From contig JAAHII010000001.1 in NCBI GenBank assembly GCA_010671905.1, positions 2,542,001 through 2,606,000 on the forward strand: 64,000 nucleotides of DNA. The letters are read 5' to 3'. Of this stretch, positions 19,561 to 28,045 are shown piece after piece; position 1 is the first letter of the stretch, and every line of letters begins with the position of its first letter. The translations under genes and the position numbers were made by a program. Under the pieces are notes generated by a model. The model saw only the letters and a program-made list of their open reading frames with translations, had not been told where the DNA came from and searched no databases. Origin of the DNA: Leptolyngbya sp. SIOISBB. Its GTDB lineage: Bacteria > Cyanobacteriota > Cyanobacteriia > Phormidesmidales > Phormidesmidaceae.

Positions 19561-20361
19561 TTAACCCCGAAAGAATCGACGAAAGCGGGAAAATAAATCG
19601 TCATGGGGAGCGGTGAGATCGAGAAAGGAGACTTTTTCACCCAGTAGTCGTCGCGCAATATTCGAAAAAGCCACCCCTGCTAGGGATAACTTCTTCTCTA
19701 AAACTAGCGGTTCACCTTTGTTAGTGGAGACGATGACGCGCTCATCGTCAGGAATCACCCCTAATAGAGGAATCGCCAAAATGTCTTGGACGTCTTGCAC
19801 AGACATCATTTGCTCTTCCTGTACCATCGCAGGCTTCAATCGATTGATGAGGAGTCGCTTAGTCTTAATATCGTTGGCTTCAAGCAAGCCAATCACCCGG
19901 TCGGCATCCCGCACCGCCGAAATTTCTGGAGTGGTGACCACGATCGCTTCTTTGGCGGCCGCGATCGCATTGCGAAAGCCCCCCTCAATGCCCGCCGGAC
20001 AATCAATAAAGACAAAGTCAAATTTGGCAGCCTTGAGTTTAGCGACCAATTCTGCCATTTGCTCAGGCGTAATGGCCTCTTTTGAGCGGTTTTGCGCCGC
20101 TGGTAGCAAAGCTAGATTCGGTTGGCGCTTGTCTTTAACCAGGGCCTGGCCGAGTCGACAGTCGCCAGCCAACACATCCAAAGCGGTGTAGACAATGCGA
20201 TTCTCTAGCCCCAGCAGCAAATCCAGATTGCGCAGCCCAAAGTCAGCATCAATCACAACAATTCGCTTTCCCTGCTGGGCCAGCGCCATCCCCAAATTAG
20301 CGGTGCAAGTGGTTTTGCCAACGCCACCTTTACCAGAGGTCAGTACAACAACGCGGGTCAT
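19561..20361 (-). CDS. minD: septum site-determining ATPase MinD
   Basis: The product has 266 residues. The deviant Walker A SGKGGVGKTT is at residues 9-18, followed by VVVIDADFGLRNLDLLLGLENR (switch I region, given in part). Walker B is FVFIDCPAG and VTTPEISAVRDADRVIGLLE follows. The C-terminus has the amphipathic membrane-targeting helix FSRFRRFFRG. MinD dimerises on the membrane with ATP and recruits MinC. ATG 20361 is chosen because upstream codons in the frame encode unrelated low-quality sequence. minC is not next to it. Confidence 0.96.
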   Translation of the reverse strand: MTRVVVLTSGKGGVGKTTCTANLGMALAQQGKRIVVIDADFGLRNLDLLLGLENRIVYTALDVLAGDCRLGQALVKDKRQPNLALLPAAQNRSKEAITPEQMAELVAKLKAAKFDFVFIDCPAGIEGGFRNAIAAAKEAIVVTTPEISAVRDADRVIGLLEANDIKTKRLLINRLKPAMVQEEQMMSVQDVQDILAIPLLGVIPDDERVIVSTNKGEPLVLEKKLSLAGVAFSNIARRLLGEKVSFLDLTAPHDDLFSRFRRFFRG

Positions 20362-20626
20362 AAAACGTCGAGTGGATGTCTGCGAAAAGTCTACTACGGG
20401 TCTGGCCGGTTCAGCGATCGCCAAATCCCGACCAAGTTCTGATTGATTATGCCTTACTCTGTCCCTCTTAAAACCATTTCTCATGAATGCAGCTGATAGA
20501 GGGCAAGGGGGAAGGGGAGAGAGGGGGCGATCTCTGGAGTGAGATGCCATAGAGGTGCAATGACTCAGCAGTCCAGTAACTTTGCCCATCGCTAAACAGG
20601 TTGGCCCGTTAGCGGGTGGAGCGGCC

Positions 20627-21529
20627 TCAGCTCAAGCGATCGCCGACTGGTGAATCCTGCAAACAATTACTAACAAGCTCCTTGCCTTCCTCAGAATTCC
20701 CCTCATCCGTTTGCTCCTGAGGAGATTGGGCAAACACGGGCGAGTCAATCCATAAGTACTTTGAGAGCCCATAAACACAAATGTAAAACGGTCCTGTATC
20801 AAGCAGCGCCGCGACGAGCTTAAAAGCGTATCCGTAGGCAATGAACAGCATCAACTGTGGCCACAATGGCTGGTCGGTAGCTAGCGGCAAGACCCCGGCA
20901 AAGAAATGGGTAATTAGCACCACAGCAGACGTATCGACGAGTTGACTCAGTAAGGTGGAACCGTTGTTTCTCAACCAGAGGTATTTGCCTTGAGTCAGAT
21001 TTTTCCAAAAATGGAAGAGTTGGACATCCACAAACTGAGCCGTCAGATACGCGCACATGGAGGCAAAGACCGTGCCAAACGTGAGATAGCGAATCTCAAA
21101 AAAGATGGGTAAGCGGCCAGCGGCATCCCGGACGATCTCTCCTGTCGTCGGGTCGGTCGCTTCAAACCCTGGCAAGATGGCCCCTAACCACACGATGAAA
21201 AAGACCCAAAGATTGAGCAAGAGCCCAACCCACACCACTTGGTTGGCGCGTCGCCGACCATACAGTTCTGAAATTAAATCAGTACATAAAAATGTGAGCG
21301 GATAAGGCAGGGCCCCGATCGCCACAGTAATATCGAGTTCGTGATAGCTAAATATTTTGACGAAACGAGTGATCCCCAAAATATTCAACATGCCCAGGGT
21401 GCCAAGAAACAGTCCTGACAAGATCAGGAACACAAGTACCCGTCGTTCTTGAATGTGGGTAGGTACCTGATCGTCAGGCACCGCATCAAACGTGGCTAGA
21501 CTTTCAGAAGTTTGAGCACTCAGAGACAT
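20627..21529 (-). CDS. queuosine precursor transporter, YhhQ/VUT family
   Basis: This integral membrane protein has about 300 residues and six or more helices. Typical features are LGMLNILGITRF, PYPLTFLCTDLISELYGRRRA in the second helix (a conserved TDLISE-YG signature), and a later ALLDTGPFYICVY. YhhQ proteins import preQ0/preQ1 for queuosine tRNA modification. The hydrophilic C-terminal tail (about residues 265-300) is Glu-rich and unusual. The ATG at 21529 gives a short cytosolic N-terminus; a longer open frame extends to 21592. Confidence 0.85.
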   Translation of the reverse strand: MSLSAQTSESLATFDAVPDDQVPTHIQERRVLVFLILSGLFLGTLGMLNILGITRFVKIFSYHELDITVAIGALPYPLTFLCTDLISELYGRRRANQVVWVGLLLNLWVFFIVWLGAILPGFEATDPTTGEIVRDAAGRLPIFFEIRYLTFGTVFASMCAYLTAQFVDVQLFHFWKNLTQGKYLWLRNNGSTLLSQLVDTSAVVLITHFFAGVLPLATDQPLWPQLMLFIAYGYAFKLVAALLDTGPFYICVYGLSKYLWIDSPVFAQSPQEQTDEGNSEEGKELVSNCLQDSPVGDRLS

Positions 21530-21829
21530 CAGTATCATCACCTGTAGAGCAAGGGGAAAATCTGAGGCGAGATTACTGACGGTCTCCCTCAACCATCGTC
21601 CACACTAGCGTAAAGATTGAGCCATTTGAGACCCGCAATTTTCTATGGTGCTGATTGTGCCTGTAGCCTATTCGGCCAGGTTCAAGCTTGCCGAGTTCAA
21701 AGTTAAGAAAAGACGGTTTGACAGCTTGGGGATGCCGCAATCTGCAGGGTGCTCACGGCGTCACTGGTGACTCTATCGACAACTCTGAAATGCGCGATCA
21801 CTGTCGGTCTCACCAGTTCATCCAGCTGG
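21530..21829. other. intergenic region, nothing recognised
   Basis: Exactly 300 bp lie between two minus-strand genes. I see no hairpin with a T-tract and no open frame of interest. The promoter of the transporter gene should lie near 21530-21650. Confidence 0.4.
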
Positions 21830-22996
21830 CTACAATCGCGAGGATGTGAACCGGCCCATATCCGGCGGAATTAAGTCAAAGCAACCCTCGGTCTGATTCC
21901 AGACAAACATTTCCGTGTCGTTGGTCGAGCGCCAGTGCTTATCTTCGGGCGGGTGCCCAAAGCGAAAATGGAGCGTCACTAAGGGCTGATCTGAGCAATT
22001 GGCAATTTGGTGACCGTGACGGCGATCAATCGCAATCACATCCCCGGCTTTCAAGACCTCTGAAGGTCCCTCATGATGCCGAGAATGCTCAAAGCCCTCA
22101 AAGGGGACACTTTCCTCCCAATGTTCCGGTGGAATTAACCAGTGGGTCATCTCCCCTCGAATGACGCGGATCGCATCTAGAGCATAGCCGTGGTGATGCA
22201 CCCCAACTTCCTGACCGGGCATCCAACTAATGACGTAAACCACCAGTGACCAAGTGCGACAGACCAGTTGCCGCTTGTAGAACTGCTCATCAAAAGAAAC
22301 ATAGCGTTCTAAAAAGGACTCATCCAGACGCAGCTGTTCTACCCAGTGATGAAATCTGTCCACGTCAACACTATGGGGGGGAACCAACTCGACCTGGCGG
22401 ATCAGGCTGCTGAGCAAAAAACTGTTAGCGATCGCCTCAGCATCAATCACCTTTTCGCCCTGAGCTAAGCATTTGTCAATGATGCGATCGGCCTGTCGCA
22501 TCCAATAAGAGGAGAGATGTTGAGGCAGACCCAAGAGCTTACGACTGAGTCCCAAATTGTACAGCCGTCGAGTGGCACAGTACTGTTTGATCTGGCTAAA
22601 TTCCTCAGAGGTGAGCGTACTACCTGCATAATCTTCGATGTTCAGGTTCTGGCAAGTCCTATGGTGAGATTCTTTAGTATCCAGCCACTGCGTCCACTGC
22701 TCTTCTATTAACAACAGGATGGAGGCTTTTATTAAAGAGCAGAAATATTGCAAAGCCTTTACTAATCGCCAGAATCGAGACGTCTCAGACTGTTTCAATT
22801 GACTGTCAAGTTCCCACAAGTCACCTAAGGCTTCATCTCGAATGGATTCTAGCACCAAGACTTTGGCAGCACTTTCGACAATCTCGACAAACATAATACG
22901 CCTACTTGAAACGAACGTTTTGACAGTCAATGAATACAGCAGATACAAAGCCAGTTGTGACTGCTTTGGCCTCAGAAAAGCTCTCTCATCCAGCAT
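21830..22996 (-). CDS. cysteine dioxygenase-type cupin with an unusual N-terminal extension
   Basis: The C-terminal third is a type I cysteine dioxygenase cupin: MPGQEVGVHHHGYALDAIRV (His267-269) and GDVIAIDRRHGHQIANC (His327/329) supply the three-His iron site. The enzyme family oxidises thiols such as cysteine to sulfinates. Residues 1-120 are extra. They include SIRDEALGDLWELDSQLKQ, which resembles the PadR-partnered 'permease prefix' helices, and a hydrophobic stretch near residues 78-98. The gene starts with TGATG overlap on the PadR stop, so translation is coupled. Total 388 residues, about twice a plain dioxygenase. Confidence 0.75.
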   Translation of the reverse strand: MLDERAFLRPKQSQLALYLLYSLTVKTFVSSRRIMFVEIVESAAKVLVLESIRDEALGDLWELDSQLKQSETSRFWRLVKALQYFCSLIKASILLLIEEQWTQWLDTKESHHRTCQNLNIEDYAGSTLTSEEFSQIKQYCATRRLYNLGLSRKLLGLPQHLSSYWMRQADRIIDKCLAQGEKVIDAEAIANSFLLSSLIRQVELVPPHSVDVDRFHHWVEQLRLDESFLERYVSFDEQFYKRQLVCRTWSLVVYVISWMPGQEVGVHHHGYALDAIRVIRGEMTHWLIPPEHWEESVPFEGFEHSRHHEGPSEVLKAGDVIAIDRRHGHQIANCSDQPLVTLHFRFGHPPEDKHWRSTNDTEMFVWNQTEGCFDLIPPDMGRFTSSRL

Positions 22997-23328
22997 CAAG
23001 TCAGTGCTTGATGGACACGACTCTGACTCTTAATCTGATCCCTGATGGTTTCAATTCTGAGCAGCATGTCATGACCCGTGGTCGTTACTTGGTAATAGCA
23101 GCGACTATGACCATTCCGCACATCCAGGTTTTCTTGTAGCTTTTGCTCCTGAATGAACCCTCTTCTAGATAGCCGTTTTAGCGCCGGATATAAAGTTCCA
23201 CATCCAATTTGATATTCACCTTGGCTAGCTTCGCTCACGACCTCGACAATGTCTTGCCCATAGCGAGGATGATGCAGAATGGCTAGCATAATCGCTTCCT
23301 CTAAAGATGTTAGCTTCAGATTTTCCAT
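22996..23328 (-). CDS. PadR-family transcriptional regulator
   Basis: The 110-residue winged-helix repressor has the PadR signature: LTSLEEAIMLAILHHPRYGQD (given in part), then a recognition region with IGCGTLYPALKRLSRRGFI and the wing RCYYQVTTTG. PadR regulators usually control neighbouring genes and themselves, and are relieved by a small ligand. Here the stop overlaps the start of the cysteine-dioxygenase-like gene. The A/T and ATCGAT-rich spacer 23329-23557 probably contains its operator. A small membrane-protein gene diverges on the other side. Confidence 0.9.
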   Translation of the reverse strand: MENLKLTSLEEAIMLAILHHPRYGQDIVEVVSEASQGEYQIGCGTLYPALKRLSRRGFIQEQKLQENLDVRNGHSRCYYQVTTTGHDMLLRIETIRDQIKSQSRVHQALT

Positions 23329-23400
23329 GCGCTGAAAAACCTCCGTGGTGAGGGCTATAAGTCATCTTAATCAGCGTTTCTTGATGGCGCTATCCAGTTT

Positions 23401-23436
23401 TCGATATCGATCGCTGCTATCGACTATTGACATCGA
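23401..23436. promoter_or_regulatory. possible PadR operator cluster of ATCGAT elements
   Basis: TCGATATCGATCG, TATCGA and ACATCGATC occur within 36 bp upstream of the padR gene, including the palindrome TCGATATCGA. It lies between divergent genes. No direct evidence of binding; proposed from position and symmetry only. Confidence 0.25.
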
Positions 23437-23557
23437 TCTACAAATTGGCAGCGTTCACTTTTATGCCCACATTAGAAAGCAAGGGGATTTCGATCTCCTT
23501 GCCGCGATAAACCGTTGGTTTTGATGGCTATCAGACTTTCCAGAAGGATGCTCACCT

Positions 23558-23779
23558 ATGCGGTATCACAGTCGTTTCTTTTATTGGGTTTGTCGATTTA
23601 TTAAATACTTTTTTCTATTCAGCTTTGGTCTGGCGGTTTTTTGTGTCATTGCTAGCTTGTTTGAAGCTGCTAACTTTGCCCTGCTAGTGCTGCATCTCAT
23701 CAAAGATCTCTGGTTCAGGCTTGCCTTGGGATCACTGATCTCTTTAGGGTTAGCAGCCGTCATTGAGTCGATTGGCTAA
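23558..23779 (+). CDS. small membrane protein, 73 residues
   Basis: ATG 23558 has an AGAAGGA site 11 nt upstream. The protein has a basic/aromatic start (RYHSRFFYWVCRFIKYFF), a hydrophobic helix LFSFGLAVFCVIASLF, and a second helix ending in LGLAAVIESIG. It is divergent from padR, an arrangement in which PadR repressors often control small membrane proteins. I recognise no family. Confidence 0.5.
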   Translation: MRYHSRFFYWVCRFIKYFFLFSFGLAVFCVIASLFEAANFALLVLHLIKDLWFRLALGSLISLGLAAVIESIG

Positions 23780-23963
23780 GGCGATCGCTATGAGGCCAGA
23801 ATGATTTGATTGACCTCTTAACCACACAGAGTTCTTGAGAGTGCGATTGGCGCGAGTAATTCTGGTGCAGTCGAAATGCTGGCTGCCCGGTTTCTAATTT
23901 CCGCGCCAGTGGCCTCCAGAGCATCATGGTGGCGCGGATGCTGGGCATCAAGTCTAAAGAAAA

Positions 23964-23991
23964 CCCCCTTGACGAATAAACCTCAAGGGGG
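23964..23991 (-). terminator. Rho-independent terminator of the repeat-protein gene
   Basis: CCCCCTTGA (23964-23972) and TCAAGGGGG (23983-23991) form a 9-bp GC-rich stem with a 10-nt loop. On the minus strand the stem is followed by TTTTCTTT. It ends the minus-strand gene whose stop is at 24047. Confidence 0.88.
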
Positions 23992-24046
23992 TGTAGGAGT
24001 GTGTGTGGAAGGAAGCGTTATGGATTCGTAAGAAGAACATGATCGC

Positions 24047-24448
24047 TTACGCGATCGCATCTGTCTCTAGATTTTCGCGACGTAATTCGTCAAAGTTGAC
24101 GGCATCTTTATCTAAGTTTCTGCGGCGTAGTTCATCAAGGTCTTCACCTCGCAAAGACACCTCGAAGACGGCATCTTTATCCAAGTTCTCGCGACGCAGC
24201 TCATCAAAATTTACGGCATCCTTGTCTAAGTTTTCGCGGCGCAATTCGTCAAAATTAACTGCTTTTGCATATATCTCAACGACGGCATCTTTGTCCAAGT
24301 TCTCGCGGCGCAGCTCATCAAAATTTACGGCATCCTTGTCGAGGTTTTCTTGGCGCAACTCATCGAAATCAGGGGCAGCGTAACTAGCCGGAGCGAGGGC
24401 AATAGCAACAGCGGTCAGAGCAGTCAGGGCTAAAGCAATCCGTTTCAT
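24047..24448 (-). CDS. secreted protein built from 15-residue FDELRRENLDKDAVN repeats
   Basis: ATG 24448 has AAGGAG upstream. Residues 1-24 are a signal peptide (MKRIALALTALTAVAIALAP, cleavage near SYA/AP). The mature chain is almost wholly repeats starting at residues 28, 43, 66, 81, 104 and 119. Spacing therefore alternates 15-23-15-23-15, meaning three 38-residue super-repeats, each with two FDELRRENLDKDAV units and an 8-residue spacer (VEIYAKAV or FEVSLRGE type). The mature protein of about 108 residues is strongly charged and likely helical. It has its own strong terminator. I know no family with this unit. Confidence 0.85.
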   Translation of the reverse strand: MKRIALALTALTAVAIALAPASYAAPDFDELRQENLDKDAVNFDELRRENLDKDAVVEIYAKAVNFDELRRENLDKDAVNFDELRRENLDKDAVFEVSLRGEDLDELRRRNLDKDAVNFDELRRENLETDAIA

Positions 24449-25126
24449 AATTGGAACTCCTTGTCGCTTGAGCGACTTAATCATCTTGAGTTCTATAGTC
24501 GACGCCCCTGCTGAAGCTTCCCTGACGACAAAATAAGAGCACCTTAATCACTGCCTGAGAAAACTGAGAGATCGTCTACTATGACCTGAGTGCTGGTGAA
24601 CTCGCTCACATCTGCATGGACAAATCCCCCCACTCTCATCGATCCCAAGGCTTGTATGGCAAGGGTTTTTGAGCATTAGAGCGAAGTTGTAGCGAAGTTG
24701 TGCGGTAGCAGTTGCTGTCGCCTTGATATCAACCGACATCACGCTGAAGCGGGCATGCATTCGAGCTCGCCCAAAGACGATGCTCTGCCCCCAAGCATGA
24801 GCTCGTCAGCAGCGATCGACATGGTGCCAGAGATAACACTGATGACTTTTTAGCGTTGGCCATGATTCATGCCGTTATGCACTGTATCGCCTGACTGTTT
24901 TGTCCCTGTAAAGGTTGGATTCTCGATTAGCTGAAAAACTTTCGCGGGCTTGGCAACAGTGTTATCCCTGCTTTGTGCAAGCCTGTTCATAATTTCTTCA
25001 CATACATATCAAATTTGTGTTCATGGTGTAATTTTGCTCTGTTGGCATCCCGACGAGACTCGTATTTGAGGATATATTGGCGCCAGCCCAGGAGCATATG
25101 TAAGGAAGCCATATGGAGGCTCATTT
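24449..25126. other. intergenic region upstream of the PRPP synthetase paralogue
   Basis: This 678-bp stretch has no convincing gene. AGCGAAGTTGT occurs twice close together near 24680-24700. The leader and promoter of the downstream gene must lie toward 25000-25120. The repeat-protein promoter should lie near 24460-24560. Confidence 0.4.
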
Positions 25127-26134
25127 ATGCTGACTCTTGCGACTCAACCTGGCACTAGCCAAAGCAGTCAGACGCAGCACTCACAAGACCGCCTGAGAAT
25201 TTTCTCGGGTTCTGCCAATCCTCCCTTAGCCGAAAAAATTGCCAATTACTTGGGCGTGAACCTGGGGAGGGTGACTCGTAAGCACTTTGCTGACGGCGAA
25301 GCCTATATTCAGTTTCAGGAATCGATTCGAGGATGCGACGTATTTTTGTTGCAGCCAACCTGTAACTCGGTCAACGAAAGGTTGATGGAGTTATTGATCA
25401 TGATTGACGCCTGCAAACGGGCTTCGGCTCGCCAGGTGACCGCTGTACTGCCTTACTATGGCTACGCTCGGGCTGATCGGCGATCCTCTGGCAGGGAGTC
25501 GATCACGGCTAAGCTAGTGTCCGATTTAATTGCCCAGTCAGGGGCAACCAGAGTCTTGGCTTTGGATTTGCATTCCCCCCAAATTCCGGCCTATTTCGAT
25601 ATTCCGATTGATCATGTTTCTGGGTTTCCGGTACTGGTTCAGCATCTGCTAGAGCGCCGAATCGAGAACCCTGTCGTGGTATCGCCCGATATCGGCGGTG
25701 TCTCTCGGGCTAGAGCCTTTGCCAAAGCGCTCGGAGACGCGCCCCTCGCGATTATTGATAAGCGCCGCGCCACGGACACCGCCGATATTGCCGCATCCAC
25801 GATCAATGTCATTGGGGATGTTGAGGGCAAGACCGCGATTCTCGTGGATGACATTATTGATACCGGCAGCACTCTACACAGAGCAGCTTGCGCCCTCAGA
25901 AATGCTGGTGTAGTCGAAGTTGTAGCCTGTGCTTGTCACGGTGTTTTGTCAGCGCCAGCCATTCCTAAACTCAACAGCGACGAGTTTGACGAAGTCATCA
26001 TTACCGATACGATTCCGCTTGGTGACGCTCAGCAGTTTAGTAAGCTCACCATTCTCACCGTCGCTGATTTACTCGGTGAATCTATTCGACGGATTCATCA
26101 AGGTATTTCTGTTAGCGATATGCTGTCGTCTTAA
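25127..26134 (+). CDS. prs: ribose-phosphate pyrophosphokinase, probably a second copy
   Basis: The enzyme makes PRPP from ribose 5-phosphate and ATP. It shows HFADGEAYIQFQESIRGCDV, PYYGYARADRRSSGRES (ATP/R5P loop), VVSPDIGGVSRARAFAK and the PRPP loop VDDIIDTGSTLH near residue 228. Length (335) fits the family. Several usually invariant cyanobacterial positions differ, for example DLHSPQIPAYFDIP and RRATDTAD where housekeeping copies have HSAQIQGYF and RRQAHN. This suggests a divergent paralogue. A membrane protein gene with a HAD domain follows 79 bp downstream, probably in the same transcript. Confidence 0.88.
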   Translation: MLTLATQPGTSQSSQTQHSQDRLRIFSGSANPPLAEKIANYLGVNLGRVTRKHFADGEAYIQFQESIRGCDVFLLQPTCNSVNERLMELLIMIDACKRASARQVTAVLPYYGYARADRRSSGRESITAKLVSDLIAQSGATRVLALDLHSPQIPAYFDIPIDHVSGFPVLVQHLLERRIENPVVVSPDIGGVSRARAFAKALGDAPLAIIDKRRATDTADIAASTINVIGDVEGKTAILVDDIIDTGSTLHRAACALRNAGVVEVVACACHGVLSAPAIPKLNSDEFDEVIITDTIPLGDAQQFSKLTILTVADLLGESIRRIHQGISVSDMLSS

Positions 26135-26213
26135 AAACAGGCTTTTTAACTGAGTTACTTGTAAGTTGATGATGGTCAAAGGTTCCGGTTATTTTTAATC
26201 CCCTAATTGTGTA

Positions 26214-27728
26214 ATGACAATGTCAGATACTATTCAGCATTCTGAGAATCGCTTAGAGCTTAAAGAAAGCTTTGAGGCGACCAAGTTTATCGATAATTTG
26301 TCAGATCCTACAATTACTGTGGTTGATTTCGATGAAACTCTGTTTCTGAGAAACTCCACCGAGGCCTATCTCGATAGCATCCAACCTCAATTACTCGGCA
26401 ATATTCTGCTCGTCGTTTTAGAAAAACTCAATATCTGGCGATGGTTACCCAAGCCTCTGAGAAATCAAGAGTCGATGGACTGGTTGCGAGTCGTCATTGC
26501 TACTGTGTTATTTCCATGGACGCTTCTAATCTGGAAAAATAAGGCCAAAAAATTAGCCTATCGCTACACTAATCCACTGCTATTAGAGAGTTTGCAGAAT
26601 AATCCTAATGCCAAGGTGGTGGTGGCTACACGGGGTTTTGATTTTATTGTTAAGCCCCTACTCAGGCATATGCCGCTGCAAGTCGATCGCTTGATTGGCT
26701 GCCGCTTTCTCAGCGGGGGATATGACCGTCAGCTGGGCAAAGAAGAGATGTTGGTGCGTCAGTTTTCGGAGCGAGAGATTCGATCATCAGCCTTGATCAC
26801 GGATTCTCTTGATGATGCATCGTTATTGGCGATCGCTAAATATCCATTTTTGGTGAGGTGGCCAGATGCGAAATATATCCGAGCGATGTCTGGGGCTTAT
26901 TTGCCATTCTTTTACCTTGAAAAGGTGAAAAAGCCAGGGCAGAATTTCACAGCTACTGTTGTGATCAAAGACTATCTCGTCGCCCTGATTTTCGCCTGTA
27001 CTTGGCTCAGCTCAATGCCACTGTTTCATGCTGCGGGTATGGTGCTACTCACATTTTCATTTTGGTGCATTTATGAAATTGGCTACTTTGAAAATGATCT
27101 AGTGGCTGAAAAATATGAAGCGAAGCCTGTTCTATCAGATACCTACCAGCAGTATAAAGACCGCATGGCTGTCTTTTTACCTTGGTTCGTAAGTCTGGTT
27201 GCGGCGATTCCTGGGATCGCTTTAGTCTTGCTGGGTAATACTGTGACCTGGAATACGGTGCTTGATTGGAGCCTCTATCCTCGCCTGTTGGAGTGGCAAA
27301 CTTTCGCGGTGGGTTTGGGGCTCTGGGTGGCAGCACTGATCGGCACCCGGCTACTCTTCTTTGTTTATAACTACTTGGATGAGATCACCCGCATTTGGAT
27401 CTATCCATTGCTGCAGTTTGCGAAGTATTCCGGCATTTTGTTGGTCGCTCAAGTCAGTACCGTTGGCTTAGCCCTCTTGATTGCTCAGGTCTTTGTGGAG
27501 TGGATTCCCTACGTCATTTATCGTTGTGGTGGCGATCGCACATTACTCAAAGAGCAAATCTTTCGGGTCTTTATCTTTTTGCTGTTGACCGTTTCAGTTG
27601 TGATTGTGCAGCGAGATGCTGCCATCTTATTAACGGGGCAGTTTGTGGCAATTTTGCTTTGGTATTGCGCTCGCAGTGTTTCACAAGCGAAAGAACTCTT
27701 TAGAAATGCTCATCTGATTTGGAACTGA
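26214..27728 (+). CDS. HAD phosphatase fused to UbiA-like polytopic membrane domain
   Basis: The 504-residue protein begins with a HAD-type hydrolase: motif I VVDFDETLFLR (D38, D40, T42), VVVATRGFDF (motif II) and ALITDSLDDASLL near residue 198. From about residue 240 it has eight or so membrane helices. The segment CIYEIGYFENDLVAEKYEAK carries an Asn-Asp-x3-x-Glu pattern reminiscent of UbiA prenyltransferase motif 1. HAD-UbiA fusions and PRPP-using UbiA enzymes (DPPR synthase) are known. Following a PRPP synthetase, a polyprenyl-phosphoribose role is plausible but unproven. Confidence 0.7.
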   Translation: MTMSDTIQHSENRLELKESFEATKFIDNLSDPTITVVDFDETLFLRNSTEAYLDSIQPQLLGNILLVVLEKLNIWRWLPKPLRNQESMDWLRVVIATVLFPWTLLIWKNKAKKLAYRYTNPLLLESLQNNPNAKVVVATRGFDFIVKPLLRHMPLQVDRLIGCRFLSGGYDRQLGKEEMLVRQFSEREIRSSALITDSLDDASLLAIAKYPFLVRWPDAKYIRAMSGAYLPFFYLEKVKKPGQNFTATVVIKDYLVALIFACTWLSSMPLFHAAGMVLLTFSFWCIYEIGYFENDLVAEKYEAKPVLSDTYQQYKDRMAVFLPWFVSLVAAIPGIALVLLGNTVTWNTVLDWSLYPRLLEWQTFAVGLGLWVAALIGTRLLFFVYNYLDEITRIWIYPLLQFAKYSGILLVAQVSTVGLALLIAQVFVEWIPYVIYRCGGDRTLLKEQIFRVFIFLLLTVSVVIVQRDAAILLTGQFVAILLWYCARSVSQAKELFRNAHLIWN

Positions 27729-28045
27729 CGAGGAGCATCCGAGCAACTGCGAGGTCATCCGGCGACCGTTTGTTGTGCATTGATTGAATACAAGCAGAAG
27801 CATTTGATCACTGACCTGATGGCAATTGGCTAAAGTTCCTGCCGCTAGTGTTGTCGTGGTTTGGTGGCAGTAGTTCTAAAGTTCCTGCCGCTAGTGTTGT
27901 CGTGGTTTGGTGGCAGTAGTTCTAACGAGGCATCAAGTCATCCACCAAGTCCGTGATGAATCCTGCGATCGCAGCCATTAGGGTTAAGACTAGAATCGTC
28001 AGCTAGCGTGAACTCTTCGTCGAATTGAGAGCTTGACGCTCCGGC
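27729..28045. other. intergenic region with a two-copy 46-bp tandem repeat
   Basis: Between convergent genes. The repeat at 27831-27922 is the only structure. No terminator with a T-tract is evident. Confidence 0.5.
27831..27922. repeat. 46-bp tandem duplication
   Basis: TAAAGTTCCTGCCGCTAGTG begins each of two consecutive identical units (27831-27876 and 27877-27922), each ending TGGCAGTAGTTC. The perfect identity suggests a recent duplication. Confidence 0.92.

Noticed and set aside
24003-24383. 126-codon plus-strand ORF with Ser-Lys-Arg repeats
   Set aside because: It lies exactly opposite the secreted repeat protein and its repeats mirror that gene; the minus-strand frame has the signal peptide, RBS and terminator.
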